From positions 1 through 62,533 of the forward strand of contig JALOOG010000055.1 in NCBI GenBank assembly GCA_025454525.1: 62,533 nt of DNA, written 5' to 3'. The stretch is from Anaerolineae bacterium. GTDB taxonomy: Bacteria > Chloroflexota > Anaerolineae > Aggregatilineales > Phototrophicaceae. The notes under the pieces are model-generated. The model was given only the letters and a program-made list of their open reading frames with translations, did no database searches and was not told where the DNA came from. The position numbers were made by a program, and so were the translations under genes. This document shows, piece by piece, positions 33,596-41,679 of this stretch; the first letter of the stretch is position 1, and each line of letters begins with the position of its first letter.

Positions 33596-34765
33596 ATGAT
33601 CATCGATACCGTAGCCGTCTGGAAAGAAAAATTACGCAAACACGCCGTAAACGGCCAGTGGTTTTCAGAAGCCGCTCCTGAGATTTATAGAGACATCCAA
33701 AAGGGACTCCGGCAAATTCCCCAAAAACGTGAAGAGTTTACTGGTGTATTGATCGCCACTGAACCCTTTTTACCAACCCTCGGACAACTGCAACCGTGGC
33801 GCGATTTAATGGTTAATGCGATCAATGTAACCTCAAACTCTAAAAATCTTGCTCTGCGCTGTGAGATTATGATCGCCACAGGCAATATGTACGCGATGTA
33901 TGGCGATTTTGAACGTGCGGAAGAGTTATTTATCAAGGCCTGTGACCTTGCCTATGAGAATAATTTACCGCGCCAAGTGATCAACAGCTATATCGGCATG
34001 ATGAATCTTTCGCTCAATACCTATCAACGCATCACCTATCAAGATCTACCTGCGCTACTGGATTATCATCCTGAACTTCGGGATAGTATGATGACCGGTA
34101 AACTCTATCTCGCCATCGCCAATGCCTGTAAGCAATGGGCGCAATTCCAGACAGCCAACGATTATGCCAAAATGGCCTATGTCTATTGGCTAAGGCAGAA
34201 TAATTATGTCGAAGTGGGGCGCTCTGCTAAAATCTTGACGATCACTTCTATCTATCTCCGTAACTTCTCAGAGGCCGAAAGTTGGTTAGAAATTGCCGAA
34301 CAATGCTACTCCAAAACCGACTATATTTGGCAATATAGCGAAATTCTCTACCTCAAAGGCCAACTCGCCAACGAACATCAAAATTTTGATGAAAGTCTAG
34401 AGTACCTACAAAAAGCCTTGGAAGAATTCAAAAAATTGGATGACCCTAATAAACATGCCGTCGCTTATCACGCCATTGCTCAAGCCCATATTCATAAACG
34501 TCAATTTGAGCAGGCCGAGGCGAACTTAGCCCAAGCAGACGACATCGCCCAAAAAACCAATAACACTTTCCAACGCTTACACATTCTCCACACCAATGCT
34601 TATATGAATGCGAAGCGCGATCGCCGTCAAGATAGCTTAGAACAGATCAAAGTTGGGCTAGAAGTCCTCTCCTCTTTGCAAAACGAGACTCAATTCCAAA
34701 TGCTTCAACAGAAGTTTGAAGAATTGCAACAGATGATCATTAACGACGACCCACAACTAAGCTAA
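33596..34765 (+). CDS. TPR protein 3, Rap-sized, possible peptide receptor
   Basis: A 389-aa soluble TPR protein. ATG 33596 with CGGAG about 9 nt upstream is preferred over GTG 33566. From here the product aligns with protein 2 (WKEKL..WFSEAAPEIYRDI). It is closest to TPR protein 1: GKLYLAIANACKQWAQFQTA, ESWLEIAEQCYSKTDYIWQY and AFHA-type helices align without large gaps. It lacks signal peptide, membrane helix and helix-turn-helix. Convergent mini-gene D follows across a shared terminator. The repetition of receptor-plus-mini-gene is the main reason to suspect a signalling system. Confidence 0.72.
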   Translation: MIIDTVAVWKEKLRKHAVNGQWFSEAAPEIYRDIQKGLRQIPQKREEFTGVLIATEPFLPTLGQLQPWRDLMVNAINVTSNSKNLALRCEIMIATGNMYAMYGDFERAEELFIKACDLAYENNLPRQVINSYIGMMNLSLNTYQRITYQDLPALLDYHPELRDSMMTGKLYLAIANACKQWAQFQTANDYAKMAYVYWLRQNNYVEVGRSAKILTITSIYLRNFSEAESWLEIAEQCYSKTDYIWQYSEILYLKGQLANEHQNFDESLEYLQKALEEFKKLDDPNKHAVAYHAIAQAHIHKRQFEQAEANLAQADDIAQKTNNTFQRLHILHTNAYMNAKRDRRQDSLEQIKVGLEVLSSLQNETQFQMLQQKFEELQQMIINDDPQLS

Positions 34766-34780
34766 CCCACATCACCCCCT

Positions 34781-34822
34781 AAAAATGCAACAGCCTATCT
34801 CATCGATAGGCTGTTTGCTTTT
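34781..34822. terminator. Bidirectional terminator between TPR gene 3 and mini-gene D
   Basis: ACAGCCTATC and GATAGGCTGT form a perfect stem (34790-34814) with an extended GCA/TGC base, flanked by A and T tracts. It lies 20 nt after the stop of mini-gene D. Confidence 0.85.
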
Positions 34823-34841
34823 AATAAGCTTACATCAAAAA

Positions 34842-34865
34842 TCAGGGCAAAATCGGGAATAACAT
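34842..34865 (-). CDS. Mini-gene D: 7-residue peptide MLFPILP
   Basis: ATG at 34863-34865 (minus) has GAGAGGAG about 9 nt upstream. Seven codons end at TGA (34842-34844), giving MLFPILP. It is shorter than A and B but keeps a hydrophobic, proline-rich M-x-F-P-I-x-P pattern comparable to MPFPPIGP. The upstream region is recognisably related (ATTTGAAATACTGAAGACAT) but has small indels. It lies convergent to TPR gene 3. Confidence 0.5.
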   Translation of the reverse strand: MLFPILP

Positions 34866-34871
34866 TGCGGT

Positions 34872-35006
34872 TCGCTCCTCTCTTCAGTTGTCGTTTGATG
34901 TCTTCAGTATTTCAAATCCGACAGGTGAGAGATGGCGTTTTTACTACAATTACAGACATTTAATTAATATATTATACTTAATACTAAGACGGAATTTCGT
35001 CAATTT
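34872..35006 (-). promoter_or_regulatory. Conserved upstream region of mini-gene D
   Basis: On the minus strand GGATTTGAAATACTGAAGAC matches unit B at the -10 region. GACGGAATTTCGTC (34988-35001) is a dyad at the position where A has TGACATACGTCA. The rest of the gap to 35233 is AT-rich and I see nothing else in it. Confidence 0.5.
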
Positions 35007-35233
35007 AATTACAGATTCAGCGTAAGTTCTTACACTTTTTTATTTTTTCTTAAACCAAAATCGATGAATTTTTTAATAGATAAATATGTAACGTAATTTG
35101 TGAAGTTATTAAAACTGACAGTGAACGGTTAGTGAACTATGAATGATATTAGCAGGCAAAGCGTAGGGTGATCGTGGTTTATCCAACTTGGAAAGAAATT
35201 CATTTCGCTTTATAGTTTGACTCATCGGGCGGA

Positions 35234-36589
35234 ATGCACATGGACAATCGTATGTTTTATCGACTACTGATCATCATTGGACTTATCTTAGGGGCGGGGA
35301 CATCTAGGGCGACCACCGATGTTCCCCCAAATTATGTGATCAATCTGATCACGGCTGACATCACGAACGGGCAAATTGAAATTGAATTTGGTGTTACCAA
35401 TATCGGCGGCGCTTCCAATATCAGCACACAGGCGGAACTGGTGGCCTTTGATGATAATGGAAATGCGCGGGTGATTGCACGCGAAACCTTGCGGCCACTT
35501 AATGGCAATACCGATCGCGAAACCTTGATTTTACGAGCGGATGCTGTTCAATTTCCGGCGAATAGTCAGCAGATCTTTCGTATTCAGATCGCCAGTCTTC
35601 CCGGTCAACCTGCCATCACCAGTGATACCGAGTCGATCAGTCTCACGATGACCACTTCATCCGCGCCTAACCCAAGTCCCACCAATGCGCCGGAGTTTCA
35701 ATTCCCCGATCTACGGTTACAACTCAATTTTAACGCCCAAGAGCGCGTCCTCTTGTCCATGGGGATTATCGCGGCAACGATGCTGCTCTTGTTACTGTTA
35801 CGCCTCTTATGGCGCTTATTATTCAGTCAACCCGTCGACTTCACCACACCATGGCAGCCTCCCTATGCCACCATGCCTCAACTTGATCCTTATAGTGTGG
35901 GGGGAGTGCGTCAAGCTTGGCAACCGTATGCCCAAAATAACACGCTTACGGCCACAGCGATCCCAAATGCTTATCATGTCACCAAGCACTTGATCGGCAC
36001 AGACGGCGTTTATTTGTCCGGTTGGCAGATCATGGCGATGCGCCTCGTTCAATACGATCAATTCGGACGGGTGTCACGGAGTCAAACCCTTGCCCGACCT
36101 TGGATGCTCAAACGCTTAAATCGCCTCATGCAAAAGAATCGGGGCTTGAACTCTAAACAGCTTGAGCGACACTTACAACCGATCGCGAAGCGCCTCATAC
36201 GTCAATTTTATAAAAAAATCACTCGGCGTAGTGCGATGCTACCGATCGCGTTAGATGTTCGTCTTAAAGGAACGCATGGTGAGGTCAATATTTTCTTTGA
36301 ATTGTATCAATTTCAGCCCAACGGTTGGCTCCCCCTAGATCGTTGGCAACCAGAGATGATCGTGACCGGAAAAACCCTGCATGAAAGTTACACCTTTACC
36401 CTTTACGGACAGACCGGAAACGAAACATTACGCCAATTCCGTCAACGCTTACCCCATGATTTGACCCGCGTGCTAAGCGAATTTATCGGCGCAAAATCAA
36501 CGCAAGTCCGATCTAAACCTACTTCTGGCCCGATCGCACCCGATACTCCCACCACAGCAACCACTCCCTCTGTACCGATCAAGGAATAA
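35234..36589 (+). CDS. Membrane protein of unknown function with outer beta domain
   Basis: A 451-aa protein. It has a signal peptide (FYRLLIIIGLILGAGTSRA), then an Ig-like or CARDB-like domain (about 30-145: IEIEFGVTNIGGASNISTQA). A Pro/Ser-rich linker leads to one membrane helix (about 174-194, LLSMGIIAATMLLLLLLRLL). The cytosolic domain of about 250 aa begins PWQPPYATMPQLDPYSVGGV and ends in a Pro/Thr-rich tail. I recognise no family for the cytosolic part. The start is ATG 35234 or 35240; ribosome-binding sites are weak. A bidirectional terminator follows. Confidence 0.65.
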   Translation: MHMDNRMFYRLLIIIGLILGAGTSRATTDVPPNYVINLITADITNGQIEIEFGVTNIGGASNISTQAELVAFDDNGNARVIARETLRPLNGNTDRETLILRADAVQFPANSQQIFRIQIASLPGQPAITSDTESISLTMTTSSAPNPSPTNAPEFQFPDLRLQLNFNAQERVLLSMGIIAATMLLLLLLRLLWRLLFSQPVDFTTPWQPPYATMPQLDPYSVGGVRQAWQPYAQNNTLTATAIPNAYHVTKHLIGTDGVYLSGWQIMAMRLVQYDQFGRVSRSQTLARPWMLKRLNRLMQKNRGLNSKQLERHLQPIAKRLIRQFYKKITRRSAMLPIALDVRLKGTHGEVNIFFELYQFQPNGWLPLDRWQPEMIVTGKTLHESYTFTLYGQTGNETLRQFRQRLPHDLTRVLSEFIGAKSTQVRSKPTSGPIAPDTPTTATTPSVPIKE

Positions 36590-36625
36590 AACAGGGGTGA
36601 TCTAAACCAGATCACCCCTGTTTTT
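36589..36625. terminator. Strong bidirectional terminator
   Basis: A 15-bp stem (36589-36603 with 36609-36623, containing CAGGGGTGATC/GATCACCCCTG) lies between the convergent ends at 36589 and 36643, with T tracts on both sides. Confidence 0.9.
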
Positions 36626-36642
36626 AATTCGAGTTGTTTAAA

Positions 36643-37884
36643 TTATTCAGCAGGCAGAACCACACCATCGATCACATGGATCACGCCATTGCTGGCTTCT
36701 ACATCGGTCGCAACCACGGTAACGGTACGACCACGTTCATCGGTCAAGGTGACGGTATCACCATCGATCGCTACGGTCAAAATACCACCTTGTAACGTGG
36801 TGATCTCTTGGCCGTCTTCTAAGTCGGCCGCTAACACACGTCCTTCGACCACATGGTAGAGCAGGATTTGTGTTAACATCTCTTGATCACTCGTGAGATC
36901 TTCAACCGTGATGTCCAATTCTTCCAACGCCGCTTCAAACGCATCGTTGGTCGGAGCAAACACCGTCAATTCATCCTCACCGCTCAAGGCCGCCGCCACA
37001 GCCGGGTCAGCCGCCAAGACCAATTCGACTAAGGTCGTAAAGTCTTCATTGGCTAACGCGATGTCTACTAACGTTCCGGCGCTGGCTTCTTCGGTCGCTT
37101 CTTCCGTTGCGGCCGGTTCAGCCGGAGTCACGGCCGGGGGCGCTGCAAAATCTTCCTCAGGTTGGAAATCAACAGCAGGATCGGTCGCAACAACCACGAC
37201 ACCAGGTGCGTCCGCCGTGCCAACCGCAGCCACTAAGTAGTTCAAACCCGCTTCTAATTCCGTGCCGGTCAAGTCGATCAACACAGGAGCGGCTAAACCG
37301 TTCGGGACGACCGTCAAGTCATACGTCTCGGCAGGAACATTTAACACGACCACGCCATCATTCAACGGACCTAAGGGGGTCGGGAACGAACCGGGGAAAC
37401 CGAGCGCGCTCACGATCACGCTTTCGCCAGCACGTACATCAACTGGATCGACCCCGGGAATACCGTGGAACACGGTAACGCGGGCATTACCTTCTTCAAT
37501 TTCGCTGAAGTCTTCTTCGATCAACACGCCTTGATAACCAGCATCAGCATTGCCAACTGCGGCGATCGTGACATAATCCCCAGCCGCAAATTCGACCGTC
37601 AACGGGCCAATCGCAGCGTTCGCGATGTTGCTGCTTCCACCCACAGCCACTTCATACGCACCGGGTTCAACTTCGATCCAGCGCGTAACGGCGCGAGGAC
37701 GCAAACCGCTGAAGCGAACTTCACCATTGATGAAAACACGCGCATTCGGCACATCAGGGGCGAAATGTGCGACACGGTAATACGCCGGGCCAGAAGGTGC
37801 TTCTTCCGTTGCATCTTGGGCAAACAAGGGCGCAACCCCAACCAAGAGAAGCGCAGCCAGCAAAAGAGCTAAAAACTTACGCAT
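36643..37884 (-). CDS. Secreted DUF4397-fasciclin (FAS1) protein
   Basis: A 413-aa protein with a signal peptide (KFLALLLAALLLVGVAPLFA). A DUF4397 region (about 35-250; YYRVAHFAPDVPNARVFING, then VTVFHGIPGVDPVDV) looks like one or two Ig-like modules. An acidic Ala/Glu/Thr linker leads to a C-terminal FAS1 domain (about 278-412) with DELTVFAPTNDAFEAAL, LLYHVVEGRV and the final GVIHVIDGVVLP. FAS1 domains mediate adhesion, so an extracellular surface or matrix role is likely. GAGGAG lies 8 nt before the start. The low-complexity linker explains several long reading frames on the opposite strand, which I do not consider genes. Confidence 0.88.
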   Translation of the reverse strand: MRKFLALLLAALLLVGVAPLFAQDATEEAPSGPAYYRVAHFAPDVPNARVFINGEVRFSGLRPRAVTRWIEVEPGAYEVAVGGSSNIANAAIGPLTVEFAAGDYVTIAAVGNADAGYQGVLIEEDFSEIEEGNARVTVFHGIPGVDPVDVRAGESVIVSALGFPGSFPTPLGPLNDGVVVLNVPAETYDLTVVPNGLAAPVLIDLTGTELEAGLNYLVAAVGTADAPGVVVVATDPAVDFQPEEDFAAPPAVTPAEPAATEEATEEASAGTLVDIALANEDFTTLVELVLAADPAVAAALSGEDELTVFAPTNDAFEAALEELDITVEDLTSDQEMLTQILLYHVVEGRVLAADLEDGQEITTLQGGILTVAIDGDTVTLTDERGRTVTVVATDVEASNGVIHVIDGVVLPAE

Positions 37885-38024
37885 TCTTCAATCTCCTCAT
37901 AGAGTAAGCGGGTAAAATGTTCCAATTTTTTGAGTGGAACTCTAAACTACAGAGTATATAGCATGAGTTTACAATGTCAAAAATAAGTTTAATGTGAGTG
38001 TCTGGTGAACGTTAACATGCGCCG

Positions 38025-38462
38025 TTAAATTTGTTGAGGATCTTCGGGTGTTCCCGTCATGGCATAGAGTAGAACGCCTAACGCCGAAATGAGAAAATTT
38101 CCGATCACCCCGACCGCTTGTAAAGGCCCCAAAAAGACATCTACGGCAAAAGCGCGAGTATGCGATCCAAAGCCGGAGATGTCCGCTAAACCAGAAAGTG
38201 CCGCAAACACTAACCCAGTTAACGCTAAGCGCGTTCCAATCTGTTGGACAAGGTTAGAAGGCGTATTCGGATAAAAAGTGAACTTGACATACAATAACGC
38301 GCCCAAAATGACCAAGGTGAACCCAGTTAAAATTGCGATAATCTGCACAATTCCAATACTGGGCGTAGGATCAATGCCCGTAAGGCCCGGAAATAAACCC
38401 ATGATGGTTAACACCATGCCTAACGCGCCTAAGGCGATCCCTAATTGTGCGATCCGCGCCAT
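38025..38462 (-). CDS. Four-helix membrane protein (145 aa), unknown
   Basis: Four hydrophobic helices (about 8-28, 38-60, 76-98, 108-132) with short loops and little charge. The end TGTPEDPQQI is polar. AAAGGA is 5 nt before ATG. No motif assigns a function. It is separated from the fasciclin gene by about 140 bp and may be a separate transcript. It resembles generic Chloroflexota small membrane proteins. Confidence 0.65.
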   Translation of the reverse strand: MARIAQLGIALGALGMVLTIMGLFPGLTGIDPTPSIGIVQIIAILTGFTLVILGALLYVKFTFYPNTPSNLVQQIGTRLALTGLVFAALSGLADISGFGSHTRAFAVDVFLGPLQAVGVIGNFLISALGVLLYAMTGTPEDPQQI

Positions 38463-38503
38463 ATGTATCCTTTGCGGTGTGATTGAGCGACTCTCTCAAA
38501 ATT

Positions 38504-38695
38504 CTACCCACAAAATGCCAGAGACGATAGACGATGATCATCTAAGTCCTGATCAAAATGGCGGCAAGTGTATCGGCAAGATGAACCGCTGTCACCGTCG
38601 CCGCTGACTGTCTGCACGTCCTCAAAATGGCGGCTGACCCCATTCCACGTCTTGCTGCTTTTCTTCACCCACTGGTATAGTTTTCTCAGGTTCAT
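38504..38695 (-). CDS. Possible small ORF (63 codons), doubtful
   Basis: A Shine-Dalgarno AAAGG lies 8-9 nt before ATG 38695 (minus). The product starts NLRKLYQWVKKSSKTWNGVS, plausible as a protein, but ends in low-complexity sequence. Two direct copies of GCCGCCATTTTGA lie inside it. It could be a fragment of a mobile-element gene. The rest of 38463-38782 holds nothing that I can support. Confidence 0.25.
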   Translation of the reverse strand: MNLRKLYQWVKKSSKTWNGVSRHFEDVQTVSGDGDSGSSCRYTCRHFDQDLDDHRLSSLAFCG

Positions 38696-38782
38696 CAGGT
38701 TGACCTTTCTGTTATGATGACAAAGAGTCTTCCAGATGAACCTTCTTTTTGCTACTGTCGCCCCCTCAGCAGCTATGTATGA

Positions 38783-38852
38783 GGAGGGTTAGGGGTGGGG
38801 GTTGGACGCAAGAAACTTTTCTGATATTACTTCTGTGTCCTCTGTGGTTTTC
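38783..38852 (+). repeat. Intergenic repeats r2 and inverted r1, copy 2
   Basis: 38783-38816 matches r2 at 14928-14959. 38815-38852 matches r1 at 14836-14870 in the opposite orientation. Both therefore lie just upstream of an element copy, here and at 15 kb, but rearranged relative to each other. Confidence 0.6.
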
Positions 38853-38897
38853 TTTTTCTTCTTTTTTGTTTTATTGCTATATTCTCTAAAAATACAG

Positions 38898-38935
38898 ACA
38901 AATGTTACGACTTTTTCGCCCATTTGTGCTATGAT
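38898..38935 (+). promoter_or_regulatory. Perfect dyad plus extended -10 of element copy 4
   Basis: ACAAATG (38898-38904) and CATTTGT (38921-38927) flank the conserved core. TG-C-TATGAT is at 38927-38935. It is the best promoter match among the four copies. Confidence 0.55.
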
Positions 38936-38968
38936 CCAAGCTATCATCATTAGAAGGAGCGGATAACC

Positions 38969-39052
38969 ATGCGTTTCTACTCGGTTTTTGCTGTTTTGAG
39001 CGAGCTTACTTTTCAACTTTGCGACGCACACCTAATCTTACGATCCGCCTAA
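38969..39052 (+). CDS. Small ORF of element copy 4 (27 codons)
   Basis: GGAG is about 9 nt before ATG 38969 and TAA is at 39050-39052. The frame enters the conserved 3' block in a different phase from copy 1, so its C terminus is not homologous to the 39-aa product. It is hydrophobic at the start (FYSVFAVLSELTFQL). Coding status is uncertain. Confidence 0.25.
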   Translation: MRFYSVFAVLSELTFQLCDAHLILRSA

Positions 39053-39177
39053 CCACGTTGCCGCTGTCGCCGAATAAATTTTTTTCCCTTTGCCGCTACT
39101 ACTGCCGCCACCCGGAACAGATGAATATTGAAGAGGACTCGATCACCCTGTTATCGGAAGCCTGTAAGCGAACGATA

Positions 39178-39186
39178 TGCTAAAAT
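39178..39186 (+). promoter_or_regulatory. Extended -10 of the Kbl gene
   Basis: TG-C-TAAAAT (39178-39186) lies 40 bp before the GTG start, downstream of element copy 4. The gene therefore seems to have its own promoter. Confidence 0.45.
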
Positions 39187-39225
39187 TCAACTAAGAGCGC
39201 CGTTGATGAAAAAAGGGGAATTGGG

Positions 39226-40407
39226 GTGGACGCAAAAACCGATTATTTAGCGACACAATTGGATGAATTACGTGATCAAGGCCTGTTTAACACGATTCGC
39301 ACGATCGACAGTCCGATGGATGGGCGGATCGTGGTGGATGGGCAACCGGTGATCAATTTTTGTGCGAATAACTATTTAGGCTTAGCCAATCATCCGCGCT
39401 TACGTGAGGCCGCGAAACGGGCGATCGATCAATACGGGATTGGCCCCGGCGCGGTTCGCACGATCGCGGGTACGATGTCGCTGCATGTGCGCTTAGAGCA
39501 ACGTTTAGCAGAGTTTAAAGGCGCGGAGGCCGTGATCACCACCCAAAGCGGTTTTACCGCGAATCTAGCGACGATTCCGGCCTTGGTCGGTAAAGGCGAT
39601 GTGATCTTCTCCGATACCCTGAATCACGCCAGCATTATCGATGGGTGTCGGTTAAGCCGGGCGCAAATTGTGGCCTATGCTCATAACGACATGGACGACT
39701 TGCGCCGTAAGATCGCCGAAACCACCGACTACGGACGACGTTTGATCATCAGCGATGGGGTGTTCAGCATGGACGGTGACATCGCACCTTTACCGGAACT
39801 CTATGCGATCGCACAAGAACATCAGATCCTGCTGATGGTAGATGACGCGCATGGGGAAGGGGTGTTGGGGCGTGGTGGCCGCGGGATCGTGGATCACTTT
39901 GATCTACATGGCAAGGTCGATATTGAGATCGGCACGATGAGCAAAGCGTTCGGGGTGGTTGGTGGGATTGTGGCGGGAAAACAGGTCATCATCGATTGGT
40001 TGCGACAACGCGCACGGCCGTTTCTGTTTTCTAGCGCGATGACTGTGCCGGATGTGGCGGCGTGCCTTGAAGGGATCGATATGCTAGAAGAGTCAGAAGA
40101 ATTGGTCAAACGCTTGTGGGATAATGCCGCGTTCATGAAACAAGAGTTAAAAACCATGGGCTTTGACATCGGACGGAGTGAAACGCCGATCATCCCGGTG
40201 ATGTTAGGGGAGGCTCCCTTGGCGCAACAATTCAGCCGTCAATTGTTTCAAAATGGTGTATTTGCCATGGCGATCGGTTTTCCGACCGTAGCCAAAGGCG
40301 CGGCCCGCATTCGGGTGATGAACACCGCGGCGCATAGCCAAGCGGATCTAGAGCAAGCCTTAGTGGCGTTTGAGACCGTTGGGAAGGCCTTAGGGGTGAT
40401 CGCGTAA
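39226..40407 (+). CDS. kbl: Glycine C-acetyltransferase (2-amino-3-ketobutyrate CoA ligase)
   Basis: A 393-aa PLP enzyme of the alpha-oxoamine synthase family. Segments INFCANNYLGLANHPRL, GPGAVRTIAGTMSLHVRLE, DDAHGEGVLGRGGRG (PLP-binding Asp and His) and GTMSKAFGVVGG (Schiff-base Lys, around 241) are all present. Length and the N-terminal form (LATQLDELRDQGLFNTIRTI) fit Kbl, which cleaves 2-amino-3-ketobutyrate to glycine and acetyl-CoA in threonine breakdown. 8-amino-7-oxononanoate synthase is the close alternative; no threonine dehydrogenase or bio genes are adjacent. The start is GTG 39226 with AGGGGA about 7 nt upstream. A strong terminator follows. Confidence 0.85.
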   Translation: MDAKTDYLATQLDELRDQGLFNTIRTIDSPMDGRIVVDGQPVINFCANNYLGLANHPRLREAAKRAIDQYGIGPGAVRTIAGTMSLHVRLEQRLAEFKGAEAVITTQSGFTANLATIPALVGKGDVIFSDTLNHASIIDGCRLSRAQIVAYAHNDMDDLRRKIAETTDYGRRLIISDGVFSMDGDIAPLPELYAIAQEHQILLMVDDAHGEGVLGRGGRGIVDHFDLHGKVDIEIGTMSKAFGVVGGIVAGKQVIIDWLRQRARPFLFSSAMTVPDVAACLEGIDMLEESEELVKRLWDNAAFMKQELKTMGFDIGRSETPIIPVMLGEAPLAQQFSRQLFQNGVFAMAIGFPTVAKGAARIRVMNTAAHSQADLEQALVAFETVGKALGVIA

Positions 40408-40411
40408 TCCT

Positions 40412-40440
40412 AAAAGGGGCGCATTATGTGCGCCCTTTTT
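40412..40440 (+). terminator. Rho-independent terminator after kbl
   Basis: AAAAGGGGCGCA (40412-40423) pairs with TGCGCCCTTTT (40429-40439), ending in a T run. Confidence 0.9.
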
Positions 40441-40518
40441 AGGCGAATCTTCATTTTGACGGGTGATAAACGTGTTACGATGACAAGATGAGCTTAAATC
40501 AAGCGAAAGTGTAGATCT

Positions 40519-41667
40519 ATGAGTGATCCCACGACTTCCCAAGCGCAAGACTCGCAACCCTTGCCAACGGTTTTACCGCCGTCTCTTGGCACAACGCCCC
40601 CCATGCAACAAGAGGATCCCGATCAGCGGGTGTTTCAGCGGCGTGTGTTGACCGTGATCGGACTTGGCACGGTGGTGATCGTGTTGTTGCTCACTTCTTG
40701 GGTGACGGTCAATATCTTGTTACTGGTGTTTTTAAGCGCGTTATTCGCGATCATCTTCCGTAGTTTTATGCGGGTGATCACCCATAACACCAAGATAGGA
40801 GAAAACATCGCCTTTTTGATCGTGTTAGGGGGGTTGATTCTGATAGTAGGGTTGATTGTAGCATGGTTAGGGCCACAATTATCGACGCAATTTGAACAAC
40901 TAAGCGATCAACTGCCACAATCGATCGAACGAGTGCGGGAAAGCTTGTCACAATCGCGTTGGGGACAATTTTTGTTGGATCAAGCGCCGTCCTCTAGTGA
41001 ACTGAATGACATCGTGTTAGGCGGAGGCAATCAGGCGGATTTAGTCGGGCAAGTAACCGGATTTTTCTCGCGCACTTTGGCCGCGATCACCAATGCGTTT
41101 GTGGTGATCTTCTTATCGCTGTTTTTAGCAGTAGAACCGGATATTTACACGGAAAGCTTTGTGCGTTTGTTCCCTAAGTCACGACGACAACGTACCCGCG
41201 AAGTATTAGAGGCGATCGCTAAAATTTTACAACAATGGTTGTTAGCGCGGTTTGTATCGATGACCTTTGTTGGGATTGCCACCACGATCGGCTTGTATTT
41301 GTTGGGGACTCCCTTGGCACTAGCCTTAGGCTTGATCGCTGGGTTGCTCTCGTTTATCCCGACCTTTGGGCCGTTGATCTCGGTTGTGCCAGCAGCGTTA
41401 TTGGCCTTTTTGCAAAGTCCAGAACAAGCGTTATATGTGTGCGGCTTGTATATCTTGGTGCAACAGATCGATAACTACTTAGTGACCCCCTACATCGAAC
41501 GGCGGACGGTATTGTTACCGCCCGCGTTGACGATTGTCACCCAATTGTTACTAGGGGTTTTGGTGGGCTTTTTGGGGCTGGTGTTAGCCGCGCCATTGGC
41601 CGCTACCGGGGTGGTGCTGATCCGCATGTTGTATATTGAAGACGTGTTAGATGATCCAGTCGAATGA
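40519..41667 (+). CDS. AI-2E family transporter (UPF0118)
   Basis: A 382-aa integral membrane protein with about eight helices. A cytosolic Pro/Gln-rich start (about 45 aa) precedes the first helix. A large loop (about 115-170) contains LSTQFEQLSDQLPQSIERVR. The family signature IPTFGPLISVVPAALLAF and then VQQIDNYLVTPYIERRTVLL follow. Despite the family name, most members are not proven AI-2 exporters; some are Na+/H+ antiporters. It is separate from kbl by the terminator. No binding partner is encoded nearby. Confidence 0.85.
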   Translation: MSDPTTSQAQDSQPLPTVLPPSLGTTPPMQQEDPDQRVFQRRVLTVIGLGTVVIVLLLTSWVTVNILLLVFLSALFAIIFRSFMRVITHNTKIGENIAFLIVLGGLILIVGLIVAWLGPQLSTQFEQLSDQLPQSIERVRESLSQSRWGQFLLDQAPSSSELNDIVLGGGNQADLVGQVTGFFSRTLAAITNAFVVIFLSLFLAVEPDIYTESFVRLFPKSRRQRTREVLEAIAKILQQWLLARFVSMTFVGIATTIGLYLLGTPLALALGLIAGLLSFIPTFGPLISVVPAALLAFLQSPEQALYVCGLYILVQQIDNYLVTPYIERRTVLLPPALTIVTQLLLGVLVGFLGLVLAAPLAATGVVLIRMLYIEDVLDDPVE

Positions 41668-41679
41668 TCTTTCAGGTGA

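Larger units (their letters stand above)
38893..39110 (+). repeat. Dispersed ~200-bp element, copy 4
   Basis: Contains a perfect dyad (38898-38927), TG-C-TATGAT, GAAGGAGCG with ATG 38969, and the 3' block AATCTTACGATC to GCCGAATAAATTTTTTTCCC (about 39034-39088) followed by GCCGCTAC. It lies about 115 bp upstream of, and on the same strand as, the Kbl gene. Confidence 0.75.

Noticed and set aside
36893-37872. Several 90-135 codon frames opposite the fasciclin gene
   Set aside because: They are antisense shadows of a codon-biased, low-complexity gene without ribosome-binding sites.
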